From positions 1 through 63,957 of the forward strand of contig SAQE01000034.1 of NCBI GenBank assembly GCA_004020545.1: a stretch of 63,957 bases of DNA. The letters run 5' to 3'. The notes under the pieces are model-generated. The model did no database searches and had not been told where the DNA came from. It worked only from the letters and a program-made list of their open reading frames with translations. Of the stretch, positions 53,443 to 62,069 are shown one piece after another. Within the stretch, counting starts at the first letter, position 1; each line of letters starts with the position of its first letter. The translations under genes and the position numbers were made by a program. Source of the stretch: Mesorhizobium sp. GTDB lineage: Bacteria > Pseudomonadota > Alphaproteobacteria > Rhizobiales > Rhizobiaceae.

Positions 53443-54657
53443 ATGGCTGAGGCCGCCTTGCTCAACCTCGCACCCCCGCCGGCGGCGACCCGGACCGGCA
53501 CGGTGGCCGGCGAGCGCTTCCTGGTGCTTGATTCCTGGCGCGGCATCTGCGCGCTGCTGGTGGCGCTGTTCCATTTTCCCACGACCTCGATAATCTCCCA
53601 GAGCGCCTTTGTCGGCGGCTCCTATCTGTTCGTCGATTTCTTCTTCGTGCTTTCCGGTTTCGTCATCGCCAGCTCCTACAGCGGCCGGCTGAGCGAGCCG
53701 GATGGGCTTACCCGTTTCGCGCTGGTGCGCTTTGGCCGCATCTACCCGCTGCATCTTTTGATGCTTGCCGCCTTCGCCGGCTTCGAGGCGATACGGCTCG
53801 TCCTGCCGGCACTGCATGGAACCGGTGCCGCGCCCTTCACCGGCGGCTTCGATCTGAGAAGTCTTGTCGCCAATCTCTTCCTGCTGCAGGGCATGGGGGT
53901 GGAGGAGCATCTGAGTTGGAACGCGCCGAGCTGGAGCATTTCGGCCGAATTCTTCACCTATCTGCTGTTTGCCGGCGTGGTGTTCGCGACCGGCCGGCGC
54001 GCCTGGATTTGGTTCGTCGCCGCGGCTGTGACCGCGCCTTTCTTCCTGCTTGCCTTCTCGACCCGTCATATGGACGTGTCCTTCGATTTCGGCTTCATCC
54101 GCTGCCTGTACGGCTTCTCGCTCGGCGCGCTTCTCGCCTGGTTTCAGCACGATTCCATTGCAGAGGCGCGACAGGCGATGGCCGCAGGCGCAGGGCGCAT
54201 TGCCTGGACGCTGGCTGAGCTCGCCATGATCACGGCGATCGGGCTGTTCGTTTCGGTCGCCGGATCGAACGACGCCGGGATCGCCGCGCCTGTCGTCTTC
54301 GCGCTGGCCCTCTACCTCTTCGCTCACGAGGGTGGCCTGGTCAGCGCGCTGCTCTCCAGCCGGCCGATGCTGCTGCTCGGCTCGCTCTCCTACTCGATCT
54401 ACATGGTCCACATCTTCGTCCAGGGCCGCATGATCAATGTCGGCGGCCTCATCGAGCGCAAGCTCGGGCTTGGCATTGTCGGCGACATGACGTTGCGCGG
54501 CGATCAGGTGACCGGCTTCGGCGTCGGCTCGGCATGGATCGGCTTCGCGGCTTTGATGGCAATGCTGATTACCGTCGTCGTCGCCTCTTGGGTTTCATGG
54601 CGCTTCGTCGAAATGCCGGCATTGGCCTGGTTCCGCCGCCTTGCCAAGCGGATTTGA
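53443..54657 (+). CDS. Acyltransferase family 3 membrane protein (OafA/ExoH-like)
   Basis: About 404 residues, ten membrane helices. The N-terminal signature LDSWRGICALLVALFHFPTT has the catalytic His after R-G. FFFVLSGFVIA and the late SYSIYMVH are also family-specific. It adds acetyl or succinyl groups to surface polysaccharides or lipids. No strong ribosome binding site; an ATG at 53413 is an alternative. It is divergent from speB. Confidence 0.9.
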   Translation: MAEAALLNLAPPPAATRTGTVAGERFLVLDSWRGICALLVALFHFPTTSIISQSAFVGGSYLFVDFFFVLSGFVIASSYSGRLSEPDGLTRFALVRFGRIYPLHLLMLAAFAGFEAIRLVLPALHGTGAAPFTGGFDLRSLVANLFLLQGMGVEEHLSWNAPSWSISAEFFTYLLFAGVVFATGRRAWIWFVAAAVTAPFFLLAFSTRHMDVSFDFGFIRCLYGFSLGALLAWFQHDSIAEARQAMAAGAGRIAWTLAELAMITAIGLFVSVAGSNDAGIAAPVVFALALYLFAHEGGLVSALLSSRPMLLLGSLSYSIYMVHIFVQGRMINVGGLIERKLGLGIVGDMTLRGDQVTGFGVGSAWIGFAALMAMLITVVVASWVSWRFVEMPALAWFRRLAKRI

Positions 54658-54751
54658 GACGCCTTCGGCTGAACAGCTAGCCGGCTTCGTTCACCGCCCT
54701 GTCATGGGCATCGCCTAACCGGGACCCGACCCGGAACGGAGCGATTCCCCG

Positions 54752-55810
54752 ATGCGAACACTCTGGCTGAGCCTTCTGCTGTCCGCCGCGCTTGCTGCTG
54801 CCGCAAGCCAAAGTTTAGCCGGCGAGACGCGCGCTGCGCAAATCCTCGACCGTTTCGAGCACGCCAACCAATGGCGCGACCACGTGATGATCGCCGCCCA
54901 CCGTGCCGGCAGCATGCAGGCCGGCAAGAGGCTTTATGCCGAGAACTCGCTCGCCGCCGTTGAAGCCTCGATCGTGATGGGCGCCGAGATCGTCGAGGTC
55001 GACGTCAGGCGCTCGAAGGACGGCGAGTTCGTCATCATGCATGACAGTTGGCTCGACCGCACCACGACCTGCAAGGGCGAGGTGGACAGCTTCACGCTGG
55101 CCGAGTTGAAAAGATGCCGGCTGGTGATCGAAGGCACGGGCGCCGTCACCAACGAGCCGGTATCGACGCTGCGCGAGATGCTGCTTACGACCAAGGACAG
55201 GATCCTGATCAACCTCGACAACAAGCTGGAGGTGACCGACCTGCCGGGCATGATCGCGGTTGCCCGCGATCTCGGCATGGCCGATCAGGTGATCGTCAAG
55301 GAGAACCTCTGGAACCGGCAGCGCATCGATGCGGCGAGAGCCGCGCTTGCCCAGACAGGCGGCGGCTTCCAATTCATGCCGATCCTGGCCGACGACGCCG
55401 TGCATGACGCCGCCTTTGCGCAGGAAGTAGGGCGGGCATTCCCTCTGCGCGCGGTCGAACTGATCAACTGGCGCAACGGTGCCGAGACGCTGACCGCGTC
55501 CGGCGGCCTGTTGTTCAGCACCCGCATGCGGGCGGAAGCGGTGCGGGGCGACTGGCACCTCTGGGCAGACACCTACGCCATCGTCAACAAGCCGGGCGGC
55601 TTCCTCGCCGGCGGCCGCGGCGACGAGCTGGCGGTGGCCGCCGGCCTGCCACGCGAAGCCTGGGGCTTCTGGGTCGATCGCGGTGCCACCATCATCCAGA
55701 CCGACGAGCCGAAAGCGGCGATGGAATGGCTGGCGGCGAACGGGTATCGCGTGCCTTATACAACGGACATCAAACAGGCTGAGCCGACGCATACGGCGAG
55801 CATCAATTAG
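54752..55810 (+). CDS. Exported glycerophosphodiester phosphodiesterase
   Basis: Hydrolyses glycerophosphodiesters to glycerol-3-phosphate. 352 residues. Signal peptide MRTLWLSLLLSAALAAAASQ (cleavage about 24). The GDPD TIM barrel has the catalytic AAHRAGS (about 49), LYAENSLAAVEASI, EIVEVDVRRSKDGEFVIMHD and, late, IIQTDEPKAAMEWL. It is periplasmic by its leader. A palindromic element follows the stop. Confidence 0.92.
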   Translation: MRTLWLSLLLSAALAAAASQSLAGETRAAQILDRFEHANQWRDHVMIAAHRAGSMQAGKRLYAENSLAAVEASIVMGAEIVEVDVRRSKDGEFVIMHDSWLDRTTTCKGEVDSFTLAELKRCRLVIEGTGAVTNEPVSTLREMLLTTKDRILINLDNKLEVTDLPGMIAVARDLGMADQVIVKENLWNRQRIDAARAALAQTGGGFQFMPILADDAVHDAAFAQEVGRAFPLRAVELINWRNGAETLTASGGLLFSTRMRAEAVRGDWHLWADTYAIVNKPGGFLAGGRGDELAVAAGLPREAWGFWVDRGATIIQTDEPKAAMEWLAANGYRVPYTTDIKQAEPTHTASIN

Positions 55811-55812
55811 CT

Positions 55813-56012
55813 CGGCGCCGGCGCTTCACCCCGCCCGGCGCTTCGCGCCGACCTCCCCATCGAGGGGAGGTAGAGGTTGCGCCAAGCTCGCCGACGGTCG
55901 AGTGCTACAACGGCTGCGGGGTGCTGCAAATGGGGCGCCGAAATATTGGCGCGGCGTCCTACCTCCCCGTGATGGGGAGGTCGCGCCGCAGGCGCGGGGT
56001 GACGGCGCTGAC
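55813..56012. repeat. 200-bp palindromic element with inverted-repeat arms (MITE-like)
   Basis: The left arm TCACCCCGCCCGGCGCTTCG...GACCTCCCCATC...GGGGAGGTAG (55826-55873) is inverted as CTACCTCCCCGTGATGGGGA...GCGGGGTGACGGCG (55959-56008). About 85 bp of GC-rich sequence lies between. It separates two convergent genes and may act as their shared 3' end. Confidence 0.78.
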
Positions 56013-56900
56013 CTAGGCGGCTTTCGCCACGCCCTCCAACTCGCTCAGCACATCCTCTGACAGCTCCAACTCCGCCGCCGCAAGATTTTCCCGCAGATGC
56101 CCAACCGACGACGTGCCCGGAATCAGCAGCACATTGGGTGAACGCTGCAGCAGCCATGCCAGCGCCACCTGCATCGGTGTCGCGCCGAGCCGTTCCGCGA
56201 CGCCCGATAATGTCGAGGACTGCAGCGGGCTGAAGCCGCCGAGCGGGAAGAACGGCACATAGGCGATGCCGTCGCGCGCCAGTTCGTCGATCAGCGCGTC
56301 GTCTTGCCTGTGCGCCAGATTGTACTGGTTCTGCACGCAGACGATCTCGCAGATGCGGCGGCCTTCCGCGATCTGCGCGCGGGTGACGTTGCTCAAGCCG
56401 ATATGACGCACCAGGCCCTTGCGCTGCAGTTCGGCGAGCACGGTCAGCGGCGCTTCGATCGAGCCTTCAGCCGGGCCATGGGTGTCGAACATGATGCGCA
56501 GATTGACGACGTCGATCGCGTCCAATCCGAGATTGCTGAGATTGTCGTGCACGGCCTGCGTGAGCTCCTCCGGCGAATAGGCCGGCAACCATGAGGCGTC
56601 GCTGCCGCGGCGGGCGCCGATCTTGGTGACGATGACGAGATCGTCAGGGTAGGGCGCCAGCGCCTCGCGGATCAGCCGATTGGTGACATGCGGCCCATAG
56701 TAGTCGCTGGTGTCGATGTGGTTCACGCCTTGACCCACCGCTTCGCGCAGCACGGCGACTGCCGCCTCATGGTCCTTCGGCGGCCCGAATACGCCTTTGC
56801 CCGCGAGCTGCATGGCGCCGTAGCCGAGGCGGCGGACCGAACGGTTGCCGAGATTGTAGGTGTCGGATTTGTCACTGCCCGATTTGTCACTGCTTAACAT
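56013..56900 (-). CDS. Aldo/keto reductase
   Basis: 295 residues. Catalytic tetrad D63, Y68 and K93 are in GVNHIDTSDYYGP and VIVTKIGAR; LQRKGLVRHIGLSNVT and the C-terminal LLIPGTSSVGHLRENL bind NADPH. The N-terminus carries a short duplicated SDKS motif. GGAGAAG lies 5-8 nt before the start. It is divergent from a LysR regulator 96 bp away, which probably controls it. Substrate is unknown. Confidence 0.92.
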   Translation of the reverse strand: MLSSDKSGSDKSDTYNLGNRSVRRLGYGAMQLAGKGVFGPPKDHEAAVAVLREAVGQGVNHIDTSDYYGPHVTNRLIREALAPYPDDLVIVTKIGARRGSDASWLPAYSPEELTQAVHDNLSNLGLDAIDVVNLRIMFDTHGPAEGSIEAPLTVLAELQRKGLVRHIGLSNVTRAQIAEGRRICEIVCVQNQYNLAHRQDDALIDELARDGIAYVPFFPLGGFSPLQSSTLSGVAERLGATPMQVALAWLLQRSPNVLLIPGTSSVGHLRENLAAAELELSEDVLSELEGVAKAA

Positions 56901-56996
56901 GGTCGCTTCTCCTTGTCTGTCGAGGAGGGAAATAGGTCATGTCCGCTGTTTCGATAATCGCCTATAATCGGGACACCTTGTACGGAACTGCGAACA

Positions 56997-57905
56997 ATGA
57001 TTGACCTCAACGATCTCCAGGCATTCCTGGCGGTGGCGCGCGCCGGCGGCTTTCGCGAGGCGGCCCGCGCAACGGCGGGCAGCGCGTCGGCGCTCAGCGA
57101 AGCGATCCGCCGTCTGGAAACCCAGCTCGGTGTCAGGCTCTTCAACCGCACCACGCGCAGCGTTGCTTTGACCGAGGCTGGCGCCAGCCTGCTGGCGCGA
57201 CTTGGCCCGGCGCTCGGCGAGGTCGAGGCAGCGCTTGACGTGGTGAACGGCTTTCGCGACAGACCGGCCGGGACCTTGCGGCTCAACGTGCCGGTCAGCG
57301 CTTCACGGCTGGTGCTGCCAAAAATCGTGCCGGGATTTCTCGCCGCCTATCCGGCGATCCGGCTGGAGATTATCGCCGAGGAGAGCTTCGTCGATCTGCA
57401 GGCGGCCGGCTGCGATGCCGGCATCCGTTACGACGACCGGCTGGAGCAGGACATGATCGCGGTGCCGATCGGTCCGCGCATCCAGCGCTTCGCGACGGCT
57501 GCGTCGCCGGCCTATCTCGACAGGCATGGCCGTCCGCAGCATCCGCGCGACCTGCTCAATCATGCCTGTTTGCGCGGGCGCTTTTCGGGCCGTGCCGCGG
57601 CGCCTTGGGAATTCGAGCGTGACGGCGAGGTGGTTCGGGTCGATCCGTCCGGGCCGTTGCTCGTCACCTTGGGCGGTGCCGTCGATCTCGCCGTCGACGC
57701 GGCGATAGCCGGCACCGGCATCGTCAGCCTGTTCGAGGACTGGCTTTGCCCGTATTTCGAGAGCGGCGCGCTCGAGCCGGTGCTGGAACCCTGGTGGCAG
57801 CAATTCTCCGGACCGTTCCTCTACTATCCCGGACGGCGCCTTGTGCCTGCGCCGCTGCGCGCCTTCATCGACTACATCAAGACGCCGGCCGGGCGCGGAC
57901 AATAG
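56997..57905 (+). CDS. LysR-family transcriptional regulator
   Basis: 302 residues. The N-terminal winged HTH is DLNDLQAFLAVARAGGFREA through GSASALSEAIRRLETQLGVR, then LFNRTTRSVALTEAG. The effector-binding domain runs from about 90 to the end. It is transcribed away from the aldo/keto reductase gene, the usual layout for a LysR protein and its target. A bidirectional terminator follows. Confidence 0.93.
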   Translation: MIDLNDLQAFLAVARAGGFREAARATAGSASALSEAIRRLETQLGVRLFNRTTRSVALTEAGASLLARLGPALGEVEAALDVVNGFRDRPAGTLRLNVPVSASRLVLPKIVPGFLAAYPAIRLEIIAEESFVDLQAAGCDAGIRYDDRLEQDMIAVPIGPRIQRFATAASPAYLDRHGRPQHPRDLLNHACLRGRFSGRAAAPWEFERDGEVVRVDPSGPLLVTLGGAVDLAVDAAIAGTGIVSLFEDWLCPYFESGALEPVLEPWWQQFSGPFLYYPGRRLVPAPLRAFIDYIKTPAGRGQ

Positions 57906-57919
57906 CCGCTTGAAAAACA

Positions 57920-57943
57920 AAAGGCCGCCCGGAGGCGGCCTTT
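57920..57943. terminator. Bidirectional terminator between LysR and rpsI genes
   Basis: AAAGGCCGCC / GGCGGCCTTT stem with a CGGA loop. T/A runs on both sides serve the plus-strand LysR gene and the minus-strand ribosomal protein genes. Confidence 0.85.
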
Positions 57944-57966
57944 CGAAAGCTTGCAGGTATAGAAGC

Positions 57967-58443
57967 TTAGCGCTTCGAGAACTGGAAGCTGCGGCGGGCC
58001 TTTGCCTTGCCGTACTTCTTGCGCTCGACGACGCGGCTGTCGCGGGTCAGGAAGCCGCCCTTCTTGAGCACGGAACGGAGCGCCGGCTCGTAGTAGGTCA
58101 GCGCCTTGGAGATGCCGTGGCGCACGGCGCCCGCCTGGCCGGAGAGGCCGCCGCCGATCACGGTGGCGACGATGTCATACTGGCCGGCCCGGTTGGCGGC
58201 GACGATCGGCTGGTTGAGGATCATCTGCAGCACCGGACGCGCGAAGTAGCTCGCGAATTCCTTATCGTTGACGGTGATCTTGCCGGAGCCCGGCTTCACC
58301 CAGACGCGCGCGATGGCGTTCTTGCGCTTGCCGGTGGCATAGGCGCGGCCCGACTTGTCGAGCTTCTGGACGTGGACGGGCGCGGCCGGCTGCGCGGCGG
58401 CAGTGACAGTCCCGAGTTCTGCGAGCGAGGAAAGCTCAGCCAT
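57967..58443 (-). CDS. rpsI: 30S ribosomal protein S9
   Basis: 158 residues, longer than the about 130 of E. coli because of an alphaproteobacterial N-terminal extension ([20 protein letters not shown]). The core is [39 protein letters not shown] and the conserved C-terminus [11 protein letters not shown]. The initiator ATG shares an A with the rplM stop (TAATG). Confidence 0.97.
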   Translation of the reverse strand: MAELSSLAELGTVTAAAQPAAPVHVQKLDKSGRAYATGKRKNAIARVWVKPGSGKITVNDKEFASYFARPVLQMILNQPIVAANRAGQYDIVATVIGGGLSGQAGAVRHGISKALTYYEPALRSVLKKGGFLTRDSRVVERKKYGKAKARRSFQFSKR

Positions 58444-58907
58444 TACGAGGCCCTCTTGTTCTTGGAGTTCAGCTTGGCCACGTCGAGCGTGACGGGCTGC
58501 TGAGCGGCGTGCGGATGCTCAGTGCCTGCGTAGACGCGGAGATTCTTCATCTGGCGGCGGCCAAGCGGGCCGCGCGGGATCATGCGCTCGACGGCCTTCT
58601 CGACGACGCGCTCGGGGAAACGGCCCTCGAGCAACTGGCGCGCGGTGCGCTCCTTGATGCCGCCGGGGTGGCCGGTGTGCCAGTAGTAGACCTTGTCGGT
58701 GTACTTCTTGCCGGTGAACACCACCTTGTCGGCGTTGATGACAATGACATTGTCGCCATCATCGACATGCGGGGTGAAGGTGGGCTTGTGCTTGCCGCGC
58801 AGATGGTTGGCGATGACAGTGGCGAGGCGGCCGACGACGAGACCTTCGGCGTCGATCAGCACCCACTTCTTCACCACATCCGCAGGCTTCTGCGAAAAGG
58901 TAGTCAT
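58443..58907 (-). CDS. rplM: 50S ribosomal protein L13
   Basis: 154 residues. [40 protein letters not shown] and [20 protein letters not shown] are conserved L13 segments. The start at 58907 ([11 protein letters not shown]) is the usual one in Rhizobiales. First gene of the rplM-rpsI operon. Its promoter must lie in 58908-59134, where I see no feature clear enough to name. Confidence 0.97.
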   Translation of the reverse strand: MTTFSQKPADVVKKWVLIDAEGLVVGRLATVIANHLRGKHKPTFTPHVDDGDNVIVINADKVVFTGKKYTDKVYYWHTGHPGGIKERTARQLLEGRFPERVVEKAVERMIPRGPLGRRQMKNLRVYAGTEHPHAAQQPVTLDVAKLNSKNKRAS

Positions 58908-59134
58908 GGTTTTGCTCTCAGGTTGACCTTCCTCATTCACGAGAACAAGGAAAGGCGTTTCTTGTTGCTTGGATTGACGAGGGCGCCAAGGCCGTCCGCC
59001 AATAACAAAACGGCGGCCGTTGCGGGCCGCTGCTTCGTGAGGGCTTATAGGCGAGGGCGCCAAACGCGTCAAGGCAATGGAAAACTCATCTGGCGCATAA
59101 AATGAGGCAAAAACAATAGGTTGAGAATACGGTA

Positions 59135-59599
59135 TTATTTTACCGCATCGGCTGGGCGCCTCGGTGGAATCGAATAGGTGCCGGTCGCATGCGCCACGGT
59201 GTGCCTGTCCCGGCCGGCGACGATATCGATGTCGAAGACCATCAGGCTCTTTCCGAGCTTGAGGATGCGGCAATGGCCGTCGATCGGCCCGGCTTCGGCC
59301 TTGCGCATGAAGTTGATGTTGAGGTTGGTGGTGACCGAAAGCGCGTCCGGCCCGGCGTGGCTGAGCACGCAGACATAGCCGCCGATGTCGGCAAGCGTGA
59401 ACAGCGACGGGCCCGAGACCGTACCGCCCGGGCGCAGATGCCGCTCGTCGGCATTGAGCCGCACCGTGCAGCCGCCGGGAAACACTTCCAGGGCCTCATA
59501 GAAGGCGAACTGGTCGTTGAGCTGCGGATAGACGCTTGCCATCAGCGCGTTGACTTCCGCGGCAGTCAGCACCGGCTTGAGATTGCTTTGAGCGGACAT
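59135..59599 (-). CDS. PaaI-type hotdog-fold thioesterase
   Basis: 154 residues. The hotdog core has [20 protein letters not shown] with the catalytic-type Asp, and [20 protein letters not shown]. It hydrolyses an acyl-CoA of unknown chain. The stop codon TAA lies in the loop of a small CGGTA/TACCG dyad. It is transcribed towards rplM but separated from it by 227 bp. Confidence 0.9.
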   Translation of the reverse strand: MSAQSNLKPVLTAAEVNALMASVYPQLNDQFAFYEALEVFPGGCTVRLNADERHLRPGGTVSGPSLFTLADIGGYVCVLSHAGPDALSVTTNLNINFMRKAEAGPIDGHCRILKLGKSLMVFDIDIVAGRDRHTVAHATGTYSIPPRRPADAVK

Positions 59600-59748
59600 G
59601 CACGATTCCTATATACGGGGAAGTTCCAGCGCGGGTGCCTGGACCAAACGGTGCGACGGAGAAAACACGTCTCGCGGCTGTTCTTCAACCGGCAGCGTGC
59701 TAGTTCTGTTGCTCCATGCATTTCGAGTGCTGACCGAGAGGTTTAGAC

Positions 59749-60570
59749 GTGGCTGAAGTCGTTGCCATCAAGCCCGCCGTCGCCGACGGCCCCGTTCTCG
59801 CCAGCCGGGATAAGGGCGTTTTGCGCCTGACGCTCGCCAGCCCGCCGGCCAACGCGCTCTCGCTGGCGACGATGGCGGCGCTGCAGGGCGAATTCGAGCG
59901 TGTGAGGGAAGACAGGTCCGTGCGCGTCATCATCCTGGCGGCGTCCGGAAAAGTGTTCTGCGCCGGCCACGACCTCAAGGAGATGACCGCCCGCCGCGCT
60001 GATCCCGACCGCGGCAAAGCCTTTTTCGAAAAGACCTTTTCGGCCTGCGCGAGCCTGATGCAGGCCATCGTGCGCCACCCGAAGCCGGTGATCGCCGAGG
60101 TCGATGGCCTTGCCACCGCCGCCGGCCTGCAGCTTGTCGCGAGCTGCGACCTCGCCATTGCCTCGCATGAGGCGACTTTCTGCACGCCGGGCGTCAATAT
60201 CGGCCTGTTCTGCTCGACGCCGATGGTGGCGCTGTCGCGCAACGTCTCGCGCAAGCAGGCGATGGAGATGCTTTTGACCGGCGAGACGATCGATGCGGCG
60301 GCGGCCAAGGAATTCGGCCTCGTCAACCGCATCGTGCCCCGCGAATATCTGAATCAGGTTGTCAACAAATACGCGCAAACCATTGCGTCCAAATCATCTT
60401 TGGTGGTCAAGACCGGCAAGGAAGCGTTCTACGCCCAGGCCGAGATGGGGCTGGCCGACGCCTATGCCTATACCGGCCAGGTGATGGTGGAGAACATGCT
60501 GGCCCGCGATGCCGAGGAAGGCATCGGCGCCTTCATCGGCAAGCGCAAGCCGGAATGGACCGACGAGTAG
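59749..60570 (+). CDS. Enoyl-CoA hydratase/isomerase family protein
   Basis: 273 residues, crotonase fold. Oxyanion-hole segments are FCAGHDLKEM (about 72) and AEVDGLATAAGLQLVASCDL (about 115). Of the two catalytic glutamates of classical hydratases, the second is not evident (CTPGVNIGLFCSTP), as in ECHDC3-like proteins. The true reaction is therefore uncertain. It starts with GTG at 59749, 7 nt after GAGAGG. Confidence 0.88.
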   Translation: MAEVVAIKPAVADGPVLASRDKGVLRLTLASPPANALSLATMAALQGEFERVREDRSVRVIILAASGKVFCAGHDLKEMTARRADPDRGKAFFEKTFSACASLMQAIVRHPKPVIAEVDGLATAAGLQLVASCDLAIASHEATFCTPGVNIGLFCSTPMVALSRNVSRKQAMEMLLTGETIDAAAAKEFGLVNRIVPREYLNQVVNKYAQTIASKSSLVVKTGKEAFYAQAEMGLADAYAYTGQVMVENMLARDAEEGIGAFIGKRKPEWTDE

Positions 60571-60613
60571 CTGGCCGGGATGCCGTCGGCTTTTCCATCG
60601 TTGAAGGTTTGAC

Positions 60614-61390
60614 GTGGCAGCCCGCAAGCAACTGACGCGGCTGAAGGCGCCCTATCTCAAGCGCATCCTGCTTGAGCCGTCGCGGGTCGCGGACTGGGAA
60701 AAATATCCCTGGAACCTGCCGATCTTTCAGAGCCGCGAATTCGAGTTCGAGTTCGCGACCGCTATGACCATCATCGTCGGCGAGAACGGCACCGGCAAAT
60801 CGACATTGCTAGAGGCCATCGGCGCGCTGGCGGGTTACGATGAGGCCGGCGGCGGCAAGGCCTACCGGCCGGTCGATCACTCCAGTGCCGTGGACAAGAG
60901 CGGCACGGCACTTGCTGCCGCGTTACGGTGCCATTGGCTGCCGAAGGTCACCGCGGGCTGGTTCTTTCGCGCCGAGTCCTTCTATTCCGTAGCGCGCTAT
61001 CTCGATCGCGCCGCGCTCGATGTTGGCGAGGCGCCGCCCGATTTCCTGTCATGGTCGCATGGCGAAGGTTTCATCCGCTTCTTCGAGGAGCGATGCCGCC
61101 GGCAAGGCATCTACATCCTCGACGAACCCGAGAGCGCGCTCTCGCCGACGCGCCAGATCGAATTGTTGAAGCTGCTTCAGAGAATGGAGCAATCCGGCAC
61201 CGCGCAGGTGATCATGGCGACGCATTCGCCGCTGCTGATGGCCTGTCCCGGCGCGCGGCTCTTCCGCATCAGCCGCTTCGGCCTCGATCAGACCGATTTT
61301 CAAGACACCGATCATTTTCGCATGATGCGCGACTTCTGCAGCGATCCGGCTGCCTTTCTCGCCGAAGCGCTGTATGAGGACGAGCCATGA
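60614..61390 (+). CDS. AAA-family ATPase (ABC/RecF-like)
   Basis: 258 residues. Walker A VGENGTGKST (about 55-64), Walker B GIYILDEPESALSP (about 170) and the switch His in VIMATHSPLLMA. The ABC signature is short or atypical (FLSWSHGEGF). Single-domain soluble ATPase with no membrane or nuclease partner. The GTG start at 60614 is 43 bp after the hydratase gene, and it overlaps the CoA-binding gene by 4 bp. Cellular role is unknown. Confidence 0.87.
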   Translation: MAARKQLTRLKAPYLKRILLEPSRVADWEKYPWNLPIFQSREFEFEFATAMTIIVGENGTGKSTLLEAIGALAGYDEAGGGKAYRPVDHSSAVDKSGTALAAALRCHWLPKVTAGWFFRAESFYSVARYLDRAALDVGEAPPDFLSWSHGEGFIRFFEERCRRQGIYILDEPESALSPTRQIELLKLLQRMEQSGTAQVIMATHSPLLMACPGARLFRISRFGLDQTDFQDTDHFRMMRDFCSDPAAFLAEALYEDEP

Positions 61391-61908
61391 ATCACGACGC
61401 CTACGACAATAGCTACATCGCGGGGATACTGAACTCGGTGAAGACCATCGCCATGGTCGGCGCCTCGCCCAACGATGTGCGTCCGAGCTATTTCGTGTTG
61501 AAATATCTGCTCGCCAAGGGCTTCTCGGTGCTCCCGATCAATCCTGGTCATGCGGGCAAGCAGATCCTCCGACAGACGGTCTATGCCAGCCTGGCCGACC
61601 TGCCGCAGCCTGTCGACATGGTCGACATATTTCGCGGATCGGCCGCTATACCGGGTATCATCGACCAGATCCTGCAGCTCGATCCCTTGCCGAAGGTCGT
61701 CTGGATGCAGCTCGGCGTTCGCCATGACGAGGCCGCGGCCCGCGCCGAGGCTGCCGGCATCAAGGTGGTGATGAACCGCTGCCCGAAGATCGAATATGGC
61801 AAGCTGTCGGGCGAGATCGGTTGGACCGGCGTCAATTCCGGCGTGCTGTCGGCGAAGAAGCCCGTGATGCGGCAGGGCTTCCAGAGCTTCGGCGTGCGGC
61901 AGAAATAG
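61387..61908 (+). CDS. CoA-binding protein (YccU-like)
   Basis: 173 residues. The Rossmann-type CoA-binding domain starts TIAMVGASPNDVRPSYFVLK and continues LPINPGHAGKQILRQ, MVDIFRGSAAIPGI and VVWMQLGVRHDEAAARAEAA, ending with MNRCPKIEY. No catalytic role can be assigned. The ATGA overlap with the ATPase gene indicates co-translation. Confidence 0.9.
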   Translation: MNHDAYDNSYIAGILNSVKTIAMVGASPNDVRPSYFVLKYLLAKGFSVLPINPGHAGKQILRQTVYASLADLPQPVDMVDIFRGSAAIPGIIDQILQLDPLPKVVWMQLGVRHDEAAARAEAAGIKVVMNRCPKIEYGKLSGEIGWTGVNSGVLSAKKPVMRQGFQSFGVRQK

Positions 61909-61934
61909 ACGGGCTACCGGCCGAGCAAAATTAT

Positions 61935-62036
61935 TCCGGGACGAAATGGATTTTCCCGGGCGTTCGTCGCAGATCGCACGCCGAAAGGTATTTTCTTCTT
62001 TGCATTCCCAGCCGGGCTTCGCCAAGAATGCCCGGC
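61935..62036 (+). other. Two hairpins in the metY leader region
   Basis: CCGGGA...TCCCGG (61936-61959) and GCCGGGC...GCCCGGC (62011-62036) lie in the 161-bp gap before metY. Neither is followed by a good T run. The sequence does not match the SAM-II consensus as I know it, so I do not call a riboswitch. Confidence 0.35.
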
Positions 62037-62069
62037 GATTTTCGAAAGGTTTTAGAGAGGGAGGTTTCG

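Noticed and set aside
59110-59150. CGGTA/TACCG dyad as terminator of the thioesterase gene
   Set aside because: Only a 5-bp stem, and the gene's stop codon lies in the loop; too weak to call.
60614-61908. AAA ATPase plus CoA-binding gene as a defence system (OLD-like or similar)
   Set aside because: No nuclease, toxin or mobile context; the neighbours are core metabolic genes and the pair looks like an ordinary chromosomal operon.
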